This document shows, piece after piece, positions 24,189-32,996 of a stretch of DNA of 37,359 nt. Below the pieces are notes generated by a model. That model made no database searches and was not told the DNA's origin. It saw only the letters and a program-made list of their open reading frames with translations. The stretch comes from Nitrospira sp. (lineage in GTDB: Bacteria; Nitrospirota; Nitrospiria; Nitrospirales; Nitrospiraceae). Position 1 is the stretch's first letter, and each line of letters starts with the position of its first letter. Position numbers and translations under genes: made by a program. Location: positions 5,518 through 42,876 of the forward strand of contig JACOEJ010000013.1 in assembly GCA_024998645.1 (NCBI GenBank). The letters are read 5' to 3'.

Positions 24189-25505
24189 CTATGCCGTCAA
24201 CAAGCTCGCCAGGGTGCGCTCGAAATTCGGGAACGAGGTATCCACGCAACCCGTATCCGCCACGGCGGTGGAGGTGTTCGCCGTTAACCCGCCGATGGCC
24301 AGCGACATCGCCACGCGATGGTCGCCATGGCTTTGCCCCTTCAGCGTGCCGATCAACTGGCCATTCTTACCCGCATGACCAAGCCCCCGAATCACCATAC
24401 CGTCAGGCTTTTCCGTAATCTGGGCTCCCATGGCTTTCAGCTCGGCACTCATCGTGGCGATGCGGTCGCTTTCCTTCACGCGGAGCTCTTCGGCGCCGGA
24501 GATCGTCGTCTCACCTTCCGCGACTGCCGCCGCCACACAGAGGATCGGAAATTCGTCGATCGTTTGCGGGATCAGTTCAGGACCAACCGCCACGCCCTTC
24601 AGCGCAGCCGACCTGACACGAAGATCCGCCACCGGTTCACCGGCTTGATCCCGCCGATTGAGAACGTCGATCTTAGCCCCCATGGCCGTCAATACATCAA
24701 TCAATCCGGTCCTGGTCGGATTGATCCCGACATTCTGAATCGTCACGTCAGAGCCTGGAATGATGCTCGCGCCGACCAGAAAGAATGCCGCAGCGGAAAA
24801 ATCTCCGGGGATCACGATCGCGCGGCCGGTCCAGCCGGACGATGGCCGCCCTTGCAGCACCAAGGTCCCAGCATCCTGCCGCAACGGAATTCCGAACGAC
24901 TGGAACATCCGCTCCGTATGATCGCGTGACAAGCGCGGCTCCCGAAACCGCATAGTGCCTTCGGCGAAGAGCCCTGCGAACAGGAGCGACGACTTGATCT
25001 GAGCACTGGCCACCGGCGATGTGTAATCAATCCCGTGCAGTCGCGTGCCGGTGATGGCCAGCGGAGCCAGCTCGCCGCCTTTGCGCCCGGCGATCACCGC
25101 GCCCATCTCCCGCAGGGGCTTCACCACGCGCCCCATCGGCCTCCGGCGAATCGATTCGTCTCCGGTCAAAATCGTGAAGAAATCCTGACCGGCCAACAGC
25201 CCGGTCAATAAACGAGTCCCGGTCCCGGAATTGCCGCAATCGATCGGGGCATCGGCTTCCCGCAAGCCCCACATCCCTTTGCCATGCACGCGAAGCACGT
25301 CCGGCTGTTCATCAATGTGAATACCCAACGCCTGAAACGCACGCATCGTGTTCAAACAGTCTTCCCCGCGGCAGTAGCTGGACAATCGGCTCTCCCCCTC
25401 GGCCAGTGAGGTCAGGATGATCGCACGATGCGTCACGGACTTATCGCCGGGCACCGTAAGGGTTCCGGTAAGTGCGCGGCCTGGGGTGATCGTCAATGAA
25501 GCCAT
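24189..25505 (-). CDS. aroA: 3-phosphoshikimate 1-carboxyvinyltransferase (EPSP synthase)
   Basis: It joins shikimate-3-phosphate and phosphoenolpyruvate to EPSP. The 438-aa protein has GDKSVTHRA (20-28), with Lys22, and GNSGTGTR (91-98). It also has RRRPMGRV (around 120-127) and the C-terminal GSHGDHRVAMS-type block. The Gly at the position that is Ala in glyphosate-tolerant class II enzymes suggests, without proof, glyphosate sensitivity; the DESIxRRPM motif is nearer to the Bacillus type. It sits 7 bp after tyrA. Confidence 0.95.
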   Translation of the reverse strand: MASLTITPGRALTGTLTVPGDKSVTHRAIILTSLAEGESRLSSYCRGEDCLNTMRAFQALGIHIDEQPDVLRVHGKGMWGLREADAPIDCGNSGTGTRLLTGLLAGQDFFTILTGDESIRRRPMGRVVKPLREMGAVIAGRKGGELAPLAITGTRLHGIDYTSPVASAQIKSSLLFAGLFAEGTMRFREPRLSRDHTERMFQSFGIPLRQDAGTLVLQGRPSSGWTGRAIVIPGDFSAAAFFLVGASIIPGSDVTIQNVGINPTRTGLIDVLTAMGAKIDVLNRRDQAGEPVADLRVRSAALKGVAVGPELIPQTIDEFPILCVAAAVAEGETTISGAEELRVKESDRIATMSAELKAMGAQITEKPDGMVIRGLGHAGKNGQLIGTLKGQSHGDHRVAMSLAIGGLTANTSTAVADTGCVDTSFPNFERTLASLLTA

Positions 25506-25512
25506 TGTTCAG

Positions 25513-26406
25513 TTACACCGTCACAGAAGGACGAACGTTCAATTTCTCGCGCTCGGATTTGGCGAACTCAAGCGCCTTTTCGATCCCGGCTCCATCGCCC
25601 GCATGGACCAACCGCCGGAATTCCTGGAGCGATTCCTGATAGGCATCGATGAAATGCACCACGTTCTCGCGATTCCAGAGAAAAATATCCCGCCACATCT
25701 CAGGAGAACTCGCCGCAATCCTTGTCGTATCCCGCAATCCACCTCCGGAGTGAGCCGCCAAGTCGAGTGATGTAATTTCACGGTCACGAAGATTCGCCAA
25801 CGCGGTGATCAGAGCGAAGGCGGCAACATGCGGCAAATGACTCACGGCGCCCAGAATCTGATCGTGCACATGCGGATCCATCGTCAGCACGATCGAGCCC
25901 GTCTCCTGCCACAACGCACGCACTCGTTCCAAGGCTTGCGCATTGGTCTTGGGCGTAGGCGTCACGATACAACGCGCGCCTTGAAACAGCTGCTCGGTTC
26001 CTGCAGCCACGCCGGTTTTTTCTTTTCCGGCAATCGGATGCGCGCCGACGAAATGGACCCCGGCCGGCATGCTAGCTTCGGACTGTTCGACCAACAGGCC
26101 CTTCACACTCCCGACGTCGCTCACGATAGCCCCGGGGGAGAGACAGGAGGCCCATTCTTTTAGGTGTCGGTCGTAGGTATCGACCGGCGTGGCCAGAATC
26201 ACGAGATCCGCGCCTCGCACACCTTCCTTAGGATCGGCGACATAACGATCGATCGCGCCCAGCTCGACGGCAGTCTTGAGATTCTCCACCCGCCGGCCTA
26301 TGCCGACCACCTGATCAGCCAACCCCTTGCGGCGCAGGATCATCCCGAGTGACCCGCCGATCAGGCCCACCCCGATAATCGCGACCTGTTTGAAATGAAC
26401 TGCCAT
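25513..26406 (-). CDS. tyrA: Prephenate dehydrogenase / arogenate dehydrogenase
   Basis: It oxidatively decarboxylates prephenate (or arogenate) towards tyrosine. The 297-aa protein has the dinucleotide loop GVGLIGGS (12-19) and the AHPIAGKEKTG block with catalytic His122. Arg-Arg after the second strand (GIGRR) may favour NADP, but cofactor and substrate need testing. No chorismate mutase or ACT domain is fused, so it is the simple type. The gene follows aroF by 41 bp. Confidence 0.93.
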   Translation of the reverse strand: MAVHFKQVAIIGVGLIGGSLGMILRRKGLADQVVGIGRRVENLKTAVELGAIDRYVADPKEGVRGADLVILATPVDTYDRHLKEWASCLSPGAIVSDVGSVKGLLVEQSEASMPAGVHFVGAHPIAGKEKTGVAAGTEQLFQGARCIVTPTPKTNAQALERVRALWQETGSIVLTMDPHVHDQILGAVSHLPHVAAFALITALANLRDREITSLDLAAHSGGGLRDTTRIAASSPEMWRDIFLWNRENVVHFIDAYQESLQEFRRLVHAGDGAGIEKALEFAKSEREKLNVRPSVTV

Positions 26407-26447
26407 AAGCTATCGCGGCCTATTCCCCTGAGAGAATTTGTGACGGA

Positions 26448-27461
26448 CTAAATTTCTCGCCCAACTGCCCTGCCAATATTTCCAAGATCGTGCATCAGCT
26501 CTTTGAACTTTGACGGCTTGATCGATTCCTCTCCGTCACACAAGGCACATTCCGGATTGGAATGAACTTCGATCAACAACCCGTCAGCGCCCGCCGCAAT
26601 CGCCGCCTTGGACATGGGCGCCACCAGCTGCCATTTCCCCGTGGCATGGCTCGGATCGACGATGACGGGAAGATGCGACAGTTCTTTCAGCGTCGGAATC
26701 GCCGCCAGATCCAGCGTATTGCGATACTGGGTTTCAAACGTCCGGATACCCCGCTCGCAGAGCATGACGTTGCGATTGCCCCGCGACATGATGTACTCCG
26801 CCGACAGGAGAAACTCCTTGATGGTCGCCGACAATCCGCGCTTCAACAGCACCGGCTTGTCGTAGGCCCCGACCTCCTTCAGGAGTTCGAAATTCTGCAT
26901 ATTGCGGGCGCCGATCTGAATGATATCGGCCTTCTCCAGAAACAGCTCAATGTCCCTTGTGTCTAAAATCTCGCTGACGACCGGCAGGCCTGTTTGCCTC
27001 TTGGCCTCGAGCAAATAATCCAGTCCTTCACGACCCAAGCCTTGGAAGGAATAGGGAGAGGTTCTGGGCTTGTACGCCCCACCGCGGAGAATCGAAGCCC
27101 CGGCAGCCTTCACTTCATGCGCAATCCCCACAGTGAGTTCGAGGCGCTCTACCGCACAGGGGCCCGCCATAATGACGAGCTTCTTCCCGCCGATCTTCAC
27201 CCCGCCCACATCAATGATGGTCGGTTCCTTCTTGAATTCCCGGCTCACCAGTTTCCAGGGAGCAAGAATCGGCAAGACGCTTTCCACCCCGGGCAGCGCG
27301 GTCAGAGGCTGATTGTGCAAAATTCGATCGTCGCCGATCACCCCGATGATGGTGCGCTCCTGACCGGTAGAAATTTGCGACTTCAATCCCAATTCTCGTA
27401 GCCGATCGATAATATGATCGACTTCGCGTTCGGATGCGTCAGGTCTCAAGACGATGATCAT
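26448..27461 (-). CDS. aroF: 3-deoxy-7-phosphoheptulonate (DAHP) synthase, type I-beta
   Basis: It condenses erythrose-4-phosphate with phosphoenolpyruvate, the entry step of the shikimate pathway. The 337-aa protein has an N-terminal ferredoxin-like (ACT-like) domain of about 70 residues, then a TIM barrel beginning AGPCAVE, with [27 protein letters not shown] and DPSHATG motifs. This domain order matches the Thermotoga-type enzyme, in which the N-terminal domain confers feedback inhibition by Tyr or Phe. A Shine-Dalgarno GAGAGG lies 5 bases before ATG 27461. It follows hisC by 18 bp. Confidence 0.95.
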   Translation of the reverse strand: MIIVLRPDASEREVDHIIDRLRELGLKSQISTGQERTIIGVIGDDRILHNQPLTALPGVESVLPILAPWKLVSREFKKEPTIIDVGGVKIGGKKLVIMAGPCAVERLELTVGIAHEVKAAGASILRGGAYKPRTSPYSFQGLGREGLDYLLEAKRQTGLPVVSEILDTRDIELFLEKADIIQIGARNMQNFELLKEVGAYDKPVLLKRGLSATIKEFLLSAEYIMSRGNRNVMLCERGIRTFETQYRNTLDLAAIPTLKELSHLPVIVDPSHATGKWQLVAPMSKAAIAAGADGLLIEVHSNPECALCDGEESIKPSKFKELMHDLGNIGRAVGREI

Positions 27462-27479
27462 GATGCCCTCTCTATTCCT

Positions 27480-28562
27480 TCACTTCGACTGCAAGACCTT
27501 CTTCAACGAGGCCAGGAACGCGTCATTCTCGTCCGGCTGCCCGATCGTCACGCGCAGCATCGTGCCTTCAATATGCCGCACAATAACGCCCTCGCGCAGC
27601 AAAGCGTCGAACAGGGCCCGACCATCGCGCTTGACGTCGAAATACACAAAATTAGCCTGGCTGGGAATCGCGGCAAATCCCAGCGCTCGTAAACCGCTTT
27701 CGAGTTGCTGCATGCCCGCCGCGTTCACGGCTCGACTCCTCGCCACATGTTCGTCGTCACCCAGCGCGGCCAGAGCCGCACGCTGCGCCAGCGTGTTGGC
27801 ATTGAACGGCGGCCGCACGCGGTTCAGGCAGTTCGTGATCTCCGGGGTCGTAATCCCGTAACCGATCCGCAACCCGGCCAGGCCGTAAATTTTCGAGAAC
27901 GTTCTCAGCACAATCGCGTTCCGCCCCTGCGTCACATACTGCAGGCTGTCCGGGAAATGCGGATCGCGCACATATTCGAGATAAGCTTCATCAAAGACCA
28001 CGATCACATTTTCCGGAACCTGCGCCATGAACCGGGCGACGGCATCGGCTGCAACCATAGTCCCGGTGGGATTGTTGGGGTTGCAGAGAAAAACGAGCCT
28101 GGTCTTGGGTGTAATGGCTTTGGCCATACCGTCGAGATCGTGCGTCCAATTGACCAACGGAACGATCACCGCTTTCCCGTGAGCCGCCGTGACTTCCATC
28201 TTGTAGATGACGAAGGTCTGATCGGCCATCACCGCTTCATCGCCCGGCGCCAGGAACGTCCGGGCCAGCAGGCCGAGAATTTCATCTGAACCATTGCCGA
28301 GAATAATGTGATCGAGGCTGACCTTCCATCGATCGGCCAACGCTCGACGCAATCGATAGGCGCCGCCATCCGGATACCGATGCAGACTGTCATGCCCCCC
28401 GACCAGCGCGGCCAGCGCTTTCGGCGATGGCCCAAGCGGATTCTCATTCGAGGCGAGCTTGATCACACGAGCCAGGCCCAGCTCACGCTGCAATTCCTCA
28501 ATCGGCTTCCCCGGGACATAGGGGCTGAGCGAGGCAATGTCTGGATGAATACGCAGTGCCAT
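27480..28562 (-). CDS. hisC: Histidinol-phosphate / aromatic aminotransferase (HisC family)
   Basis: This 360-aa class I/II aminotransferase has the PLP lysine Lys224 in TFSKIYGLAGLRIGYG, with SNENPLGPS, NPNNPTG and DEAY (191-194). The sequence is HisC-type. Its place between pheA and aroF, where hisC also occurs in the supraoperon of other bacteria, suggests that it also transaminates aromatic keto acids. The gene begins 4 bp after pheA. A separate histidine operon copy may exist elsewhere. Confidence 0.9.
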   Translation of the reverse strand: MALRIHPDIASLSPYVPGKPIEELQRELGLARVIKLASNENPLGPSPKALAALVGGHDSLHRYPDGGAYRLRRALADRWKVSLDHIILGNGSDEILGLLARTFLAPGDEAVMADQTFVIYKMEVTAAHGKAVIVPLVNWTHDLDGMAKAITPKTRLVFLCNPNNPTGTMVAADAVARFMAQVPENVIVVFDEAYLEYVRDPHFPDSLQYVTQGRNAIVLRTFSKIYGLAGLRIGYGITTPEITNCLNRVRPPFNANTLAQRAALAALGDDEHVARSRAVNAAGMQQLESGLRALGFAAIPSQANFVYFDVKRDGRALFDALLREGVIVRHIEGTMLRVTIGQPDENDAFLASLKKVLQSK

Positions 28563-28566
28563 AGAT

Positions 28567-29643
28567 CTAATTGTGGGCCGGGTACGAACCCAGGATCTTC
28601 ATAAAGAGACAGCGGCCCTTAATCTCTTCAATCGCCCGATTCACGCGCTCTTCTTCCATGTGGCCTTCCACATCGACAAAGAAAATATACTCCCACGCCT
28701 TCCGCCGGGAGGGACGCGACTCGATCTTCGTCATGCTGATGCCATTTGACGCAAAGGGCCTGAGGAGATCGTACAGTGCGCCGACTTTGTCTTTAATCGA
28801 CAGCATCAACGAGGTCTTGTCTTTCCCGGTGCGCTGCGGCGGTTTTTGCGACAGGACCAGGAAACGGGTGAAATTGTTCAGATTGTCTTCGATCCGCGCC
28901 TTCATAACTTTGAGTCCGTAGAGCTGAGCCGCCAGTTCCGACGCGATAGCGGCGATGGTGGTATCTTCCTGGCACATTTCCGCGGCGCGGGCCGTGCTGG
29001 CGACTTCCGACACCAGCACATGCGGCATATGGGTTTCGATCCAGTTGCGGCATTGTGCGATGGCCTGCGGATGCGAACAGATCTTCTTGACCTCTTCCAC
29101 TACTCCGGACTTCGACATCAGATGGTGCGAGACCTCTTGGAGCACTTCTCCATAGATCAGGAGGTTCGAATCAATGAACATATCGAGCGTGTGATTCACG
29201 ACGCCTTCGGTCGTATTCTCGATCGGCACGACACCGAAATTCGCGCGGCCCCGTTCCACTTCGTTGAACACTTCCTTGATACTGTGAACCGGAATGTATT
29301 GAGCGGACGATCCGAATTTCTGCATACAGGCCATGTGCGTAAACGTCGCACGGGGGCCCAGATAGGCCACCTTCTGCGGACCTTCCAGTGAGAGGGACGC
29401 CGACATGATTTCCCGGTACACGGGACGGATGGCTTCTGAGGGAAAAGGACCGGTATTTTGACCGACTAATCGCTCAATAATGGCGGCTTCGCGCGCCGGA
29501 GTATGCAGATTGGCATCCGCATCCTGGGCTTTCTTGATATGGCCGATCTCGATGACGCTCTTCGACCGCTCATTGAGCAGACGGAGAATCTCATCGTCGA
29601 TACGATCAATCTCTTTCCGATAACCGGAAAGGTCACCAGGCAT
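28567..29643 (-). CDS. pheA: Bifunctional chorismate mutase / prephenate dehydratase (P-protein)
   Basis: It makes prephenate from chorismate and dehydrates it to phenylpyruvate, the precursor of phenylalanine. The 358-aa protein has an AroQ mutase domain (about 1-90). A prephenate dehydratase domain (about 93-275) follows, with GPRATFTH at its start and the conserved NFTRF motif. The ACT domain (about 283-358) has GALYDLLRPF and ESRPSR, the phenylalanine-binding pattern, so feedback inhibition is likely. It is the first gene of the supraoperon. GGAGG lies about 11 bases before ATG 29643. Confidence 0.95.
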   Translation of the reverse strand: MPGDLSGYRKEIDRIDDEILRLLNERSKSVIEIGHIKKAQDADANLHTPAREAAIIERLVGQNTGPFPSEAIRPVYREIMSASLSLEGPQKVAYLGPRATFTHMACMQKFGSSAQYIPVHSIKEVFNEVERGRANFGVVPIENTTEGVVNHTLDMFIDSNLLIYGEVLQEVSHHLMSKSGVVEEVKKICSHPQAIAQCRNWIETHMPHVLVSEVASTARAAEMCQEDTTIAAIASELAAQLYGLKVMKARIEDNLNNFTRFLVLSQKPPQRTGKDKTSLMLSIKDKVGALYDLLRPFASNGISMTKIESRPSRRKAWEYIFFVDVEGHMEEERVNRAIEEIKGRCLFMKILGSYPAHN

Positions 29644-29718
29644 GCACGAACCCCCTCCACCCGTGCCTCATGAGTTGGACGACTGTCCAGAGGCAGATCG
29701 AGTGCGAGTAAGCAAAGG

Positions 29719-29748
29719 ATGATACAGGATTCGAATCGCCCATTGCAA
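29719..29748 (-). promoter_or_regulatory. Putative sigma-70 promoter of the pheA supraoperon
   Basis: On the minus strand TTGCAA (29743-29748) and TATCAT (29719-29724) are 18 bp apart. The start of transcription would be near 29712, giving a leader of about 69 bases. I see no Phe- or Tyr-rich leader peptide in it. The remaining space between 29644 and 29938 holds no gene. Confidence 0.5.
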
Positions 29749-29938
29749 GGAGACTCCCTAGTCTTTCAAGAGCTTGCGTCTGCCAGGGAGAGATCAATGA
29801 TTGACCGATAGGCGGGATGAATCAGTTGGGAGAGGAGAATCAAGACAGCAAGAATGAACCGGGATCGTGAGTGGTCGAAAACCAAGACCCAACCTTAGCG
29901 ATTCTCTCGTCTGCTGCATGATTCTCGTGCCTCAGTTG

Positions 29939-30943
29939 CTAGAACAGCTGATCGGTCGGCTTGCTGAAGTGATCGAACGCGAGCTTCGTCGCCTGGCGAC
30001 CGCGGCCGGTACGATCAAGATAGCCGGCTTGAATGAGATAGGGCTCGTACACATCCTCCAGGGTCCCCTTCTCTTCTTGCACCGCTGCAGCCAAAGATTC
30101 CACTCCTACCGGTCCCCCATTGAACTTTTCAATGATGGTGATGAGGATCTTCCTGTCCATCTCGTCAAATCCCGCTGAATCCACCCCCAACCAGGCCAGA
30201 GCCTCCTGAGCGACCTGTTTGGTGATATGCCCTTCGGCCTTAATCTGCGCATAGTCCCGGACACGCCGGATCAAGCGATTCACGATGCGAGGCGTACCTC
30301 GGGCTCTTCTCGCAATCTCTGCGGCACCGGCATGATCTATCGATGTACCTAATACGCCAGCCGACCGCGTGACGATCCGCTCCAGATCGGTCGGTGAGTA
30401 GAAGTCGAGTCGATACACGAGTCCGAACCGGTCACGGAGCGGGGAGGTCAGCGCGCCGGCTTTCGTCGTCGCTCCCACCAATGTAAATTGGGGGAGATCC
30501 AACTTGACCGTTCTGGCCGCAGGCCCCTGCCCGACGACTAAATCGAGCTGATAGTCCTCCATCGCCGGATAGAGCGCCTCTTCGACGGAAGCCGGCAACC
30601 GGTGAATTTCATCGATGAACAGAACATCGTGCTCTTGGAGATTCGTGAGGATCGCCGCCAGATCGCCGGCATGAGTCAGCACGAGCCCGGAGGTTGAACG
30701 GAGTGATGCTCCCATTTCCTTGGCGATGATGTGCGCGATCGTCGTCTTCCCAAGACCGGGAGGTCCGTAAAAGATGGTGTGATCGAGCGCCTCGCCCCGC
30801 TGCAGGGCCGCATCGATACAGATACGCAGCGACTCTTTCATCCGCTCTTGCCCGACGTAGTCGTTGAAGGACTGCGGCCGCAGCACGTTTTCCATGCTGC
30901 GGTCATCGTCGGTGGTCCGCTGTGCGAGCAGCCGTTCAGTCAT
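29939..30943 (-). CDS. ruvB: Holliday junction DNA helicase RuvB
   Basis: RuvB is the hexameric ATPase that drives branch migration with RuvA. The 334-aa protein has Walker [11 protein letters not shown], Walker B FIDEIHRL, the sensor GATTKAG and a C-terminal winged helix with the typical GRGRQAT block. ATG 30943 is preceded by GAGGT and matches the family length of 330-350. The frame is open back to 31303, but that part overlaps the Cys-rich gene and is not conserved-looking. Confidence 0.96.
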   Translation of the reverse strand: MTERLLAQRTTDDDRSMENVLRPQSFNDYVGQERMKESLRICIDAALQRGEALDHTIFYGPPGLGKTTIAHIIAKEMGASLRSTSGLVLTHAGDLAAILTNLQEHDVLFIDEIHRLPASVEEALYPAMEDYQLDLVVGQGPAARTVKLDLPQFTLVGATTKAGALTSPLRDRFGLVYRLDFYSPTDLERIVTRSAGVLGTSIDHAGAAEIARRARGTPRIVNRLIRRVRDYAQIKAEGHITKQVAQEALAWLGVDSAGFDEMDRKILITIIEKFNGGPVGVESLAAAVQEEKGTLEDVYEPYLIQAGYLDRTGRGRQATKLAFDHFSKPTDQLF

Positions 30944-30962
30944 ACAACCTCGTGCGACGGTG

Positions 30963-31442
30963 CTACTTGTTGTCCGGGGCCTGCTGAAAACGCGGGACCG
31001 GCGGCAAGGCTCCCTGCCCAGGTTGACCTGCGCTCCCGCAATAAGGAGGACAGGTCTTTGCGCCTTGAGTGGGATCGGGAAGATTCTGTTCCATCTTCTG
31101 CAACTGACATTGCGACAGCCGTCCCCCATCCTTATTCCCGCAACGGGAGGGAACCGACGAACTGCCGATCTCCGCATAGCCCTCGGGGCAGGAACCGCAC
31201 ACGGGAAGCATGTTGGCCCCAAGTGGCACACACTGGACCAGCGTCGGATCCCCATCTTTACAGACTGACGGAGCCTGCGTGGTGCCGGTGGTCGCGTACC
31301 CATCGGGGCACGTTCCGCAGGTCATGCGAATGCTCTTCTGCTCCCCGGCGTCCTGCGCCCATCCCGCAAACGGAAGTCCTAAGAGAGATCCCGTCACCAA
31401 ACTGCACTGGACCAGCGCGCGCGCGCGCGTAGTTATACTCAT
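30963..31442 (-). CDS. Cys-rich exported protein with two repeats, inside the ruvAB operon
   Basis: The 159-aa protein has a signal peptide (1-29, cleavage after AGWA). The mature part has 10 Cys residues. Two copies of a 30-residue unit are visible: [18 protein letters not shown]...QC and [22 protein letters not shown], followed by a third CPPYC and a Pro/Gln-rich tail. A disulfide-bonded periplasmic or surface protein is likely. No family is recognised. GAGGGGG lies in the ruvA end before ATG 31442; the start is 3 bp after the ruvA stop, and ruvB follows after 19 bp, so the gene is in the operon. Confidence 0.8.
   Translation of the reverse strand: MSITTRARALVQCSLVTGSLLGLPFAGWAQDAGEQKSIRMTCGTCPDGYATTGTTQAPSVCKDGDPTLVQCVPLGANMLPVCGSCPEGYAEIGSSSVPSRCGNKDGGRLSQCQLQKMEQNLPDPTQGAKTCPPYCGSAGQPGQGALPPVPRFQQAPDNK
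31415..31429. repeat. Alternating GC tract, 15 bases
   Basis: A run of alternating G and C lies in the codons for the first residues (TRARA) of the Cys-rich protein. Such tracts can adopt Z-DNA and vary in length by slippage; a change of one unit would shift the reading frame. Confidence 0.7.
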
Positions 31443-31445
31443 CGT

Positions 31446-32054
31446 TTACCCCCTCGCAAGTTCTTTCAAACCCTCACGAATCAATTCCTTGAGGCCCGCC
31501 TGAGTCTCGACCGTCTTGGAAACTCGCTTCAAAGCATCTTTGACATCTTGAGGGCGATACCCAAGATTGACAAGAGCCGACAGTGCGTCATCGTAAGGAC
31601 CTGCCGGAACCGCTGGTTCCTCGATCGTTGCGGAAGGCAGACCGGAATGAATCTTCACGATCTTCTCTTTGAGTTCGAGAGCGATGCGAGCGGCCGTCTT
31701 CTTCCCGATCCCCGGAATCGTGGCGAGCTTCTCAACATCCTCGGATTGAATTGCGCGGACAAGCTCGGCGAGTGGAAGCCCAGACAAGACACCGAGCGCG
31801 AGTTTCGGGCCAATACCGGAGACCGTCGTTAACAGCAAAAAGGCTTCTTTCTCGCTCTGTGAAAGAAAGCCGAACAGCTGGATCGCGTCTTCGCGCAGAT
31901 GGGTATGAATATTGAGTGCGGCGACTTCGTCGAGATTGGGCAGGGCGTAGTAGGTGCTCAGTGGAATATGGACTTCGTAGCCCACACCCTGCACATCCAA
32001 CGTGAGGTGGGTCGGCGCCTTAAAAGCCAGCCGCCCCGTTAGAAAGGCGATCAT
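31446..32054 (-). CDS. ruvA: Holliday junction DNA helicase subunit RuvA
   Basis: RuvA binds the Holliday junction and loads RuvB. The 202-aa protein has an N-terminal OB domain (about 1-63, MIAFLTGRLAFK at the start), two helix-hairpin-helix motifs (VSGIGPKLAL and IPGIGKKTAARI) and a C-terminal domain III (about 155-202, ALVNLGYRPQDV) that contacts RuvB. It follows yebC by 47 bp, with only a weak GTGAG upstream of ATG 32054. Confidence 0.96.
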   Translation of the reverse strand: MIAFLTGRLAFKAPTHLTLDVQGVGYEVHIPLSTYYALPNLDEVAALNIHTHLREDAIQLFGFLSQSEKEAFLLLTTVSGIGPKLALGVLSGLPLAELVRAIQSEDVEKLATIPGIGKKTAARIALELKEKIVKIHSGLPSATIEEPAVPAGPYDDALSALVNLGYRPQDVKDALKRVSKTVETQAGLKELIREGLKELARG

Positions 32055-32101
32055 CGTGGCTCACGTCTCGAGTGGCAGACAACGGCTGAACAAGTCGGCA
32101 C

Positions 32102-32860
32102 TTATCCCGCCGCGGCGGCGGCCACCTTCTCCATCACTTCTTCAGAGATATCGAAATTGGCATGGACCTTCTGGACGTCATCATGTTCGTCCATGGCTTC
32201 CATCAGCTTGAGCATCTGCTCGGCGGCTTTTTCTTCAAGGCGGATTGTATTCTGGGGAATAAAGGTGACTTCAGCGAGGGTCGTCTCGATCTTGGCGTCC
32301 GCCAACGCCTTTTTCACGGCTTCGAACTCGTGGGTGCCGCAAATCACTTCGAAAGTCTTGTCGCCCACCTTCACATCCTCGGCACCGGCTTCGAGCGCCA
32401 GCGTGAGCAACTGGTCTTCGTCGGCCTTCCCCTTGTCGATCGTCAGGAGGCCCTTCTTGTGGAACTGCCAGGCTACCGCCCCGGCTTCCGCCATATTTCC
32501 ATGATTCTTCGTGAAAAGATTGCGGATTTCCGCCACGGTTCGGTTGCGGTTATCACTGGTGATTTCGAGCAAGACCGCGGTGCCACCGGGCCCGTAGCCT
32601 TCCAACGCATACTCCTCGTATGCAACGCCGGGAAGCTCTCCCGTTCCGCGCTGGATGGCTTTCTTAATCGTGTCGCCGGGCATGTTGGCTTCTTTGGCCT
32701 TCGCAATCGACAGTCGCAGACGCGGATTGCTGTCGGGATCACCACCGGTGCGAGCGGCAATGGCGATTTCGCGGATAATTCTGGTAAAAACCTTTCCGCG
32801 CTTGACGTCCTGCGCGCCCTTATACCGCTTGATCGTCGCCCAATGGCTATGTCCACCCAT
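32102..32860 (-). CDS. yebC: YebC/PmpR family transcriptional regulator or translation factor
   Basis: The 252-aa protein begins MGGHSHWATIKRYKGAQD, the near-invariant YebC start, and has DSNPRLRLSIAKAKEANMP and the three-domain layout of the family. Members act as DNA-binding regulators and, more recently, have been linked to translation of proline stretches. ATG 32860 follows GAGG by 5 bases; the frame is open to 32965 but that part is unlike the family. It heads the yebC-ruvA-Cys-rich-ruvB operon. In many bacteria ruvC sits between yebC and ruvA, but not here. Confidence 0.95.
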   Translation of the reverse strand: MGGHSHWATIKRYKGAQDVKRGKVFTRIIREIAIAARTGGDPDSNPRLRLSIAKAKEANMPGDTIKKAIQRGTGELPGVAYEEYALEGYGPGGTAVLLEITSDNRNRTVAEIRNLFTKNHGNMAEAGAVAWQFHKKGLLTIDKGKADEDQLLTLALEAGAEDVKVGDKTFEVICGTHEFEAVKKALADAKIETTLAEVTFIPQNTIRLEEKAAEQMLKLMEAMDEHDDVQKVHANFDISEEVMEKVAAAAAG

Positions 32861-32936
32861 GTGTCCCTCGTCTACGTCTTTGAAACGCTTAACTGGTGCG
32901 AGACCGCTGCCAACGGCGTATGCCTCACCGTCGTAG

Positions 32937-32965
32937 ACGTAGCATAGGCCTTTGAAAGGTGTCAA
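32937..32965 (-). promoter_or_regulatory. Putative sigma-70 promoter of the yebC operon
   Basis: A TTGACA box (32960-32965) is followed, after 17 bp, by CTACGT (32937-32942) on the minus strand. The -35 box is perfect and the -10 box is weak. The leader would be about 70 bases. Confidence 0.35.
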
Positions 32966-32996
32966 TCAATCGGGAACCACGCAGACATGGCCCAGA

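Noticed and set aside
29867..30178. 103-aa plus frame over the ruvB end
   Set aside because: Antisense shadow of the RuvB C-terminus.
30944..31303. N-terminal extension of ruvB
   Set aside because: Overlaps the Cys-rich gene in another frame, is Arg/Pro-rich and unlike RuvB; ATG 30943 has a ribosome-binding site.
32861..32965. N-terminal extension of yebC
   Set aside because: YebC proteins start at MGGHSHW; the extension overlaps the probable promoter.
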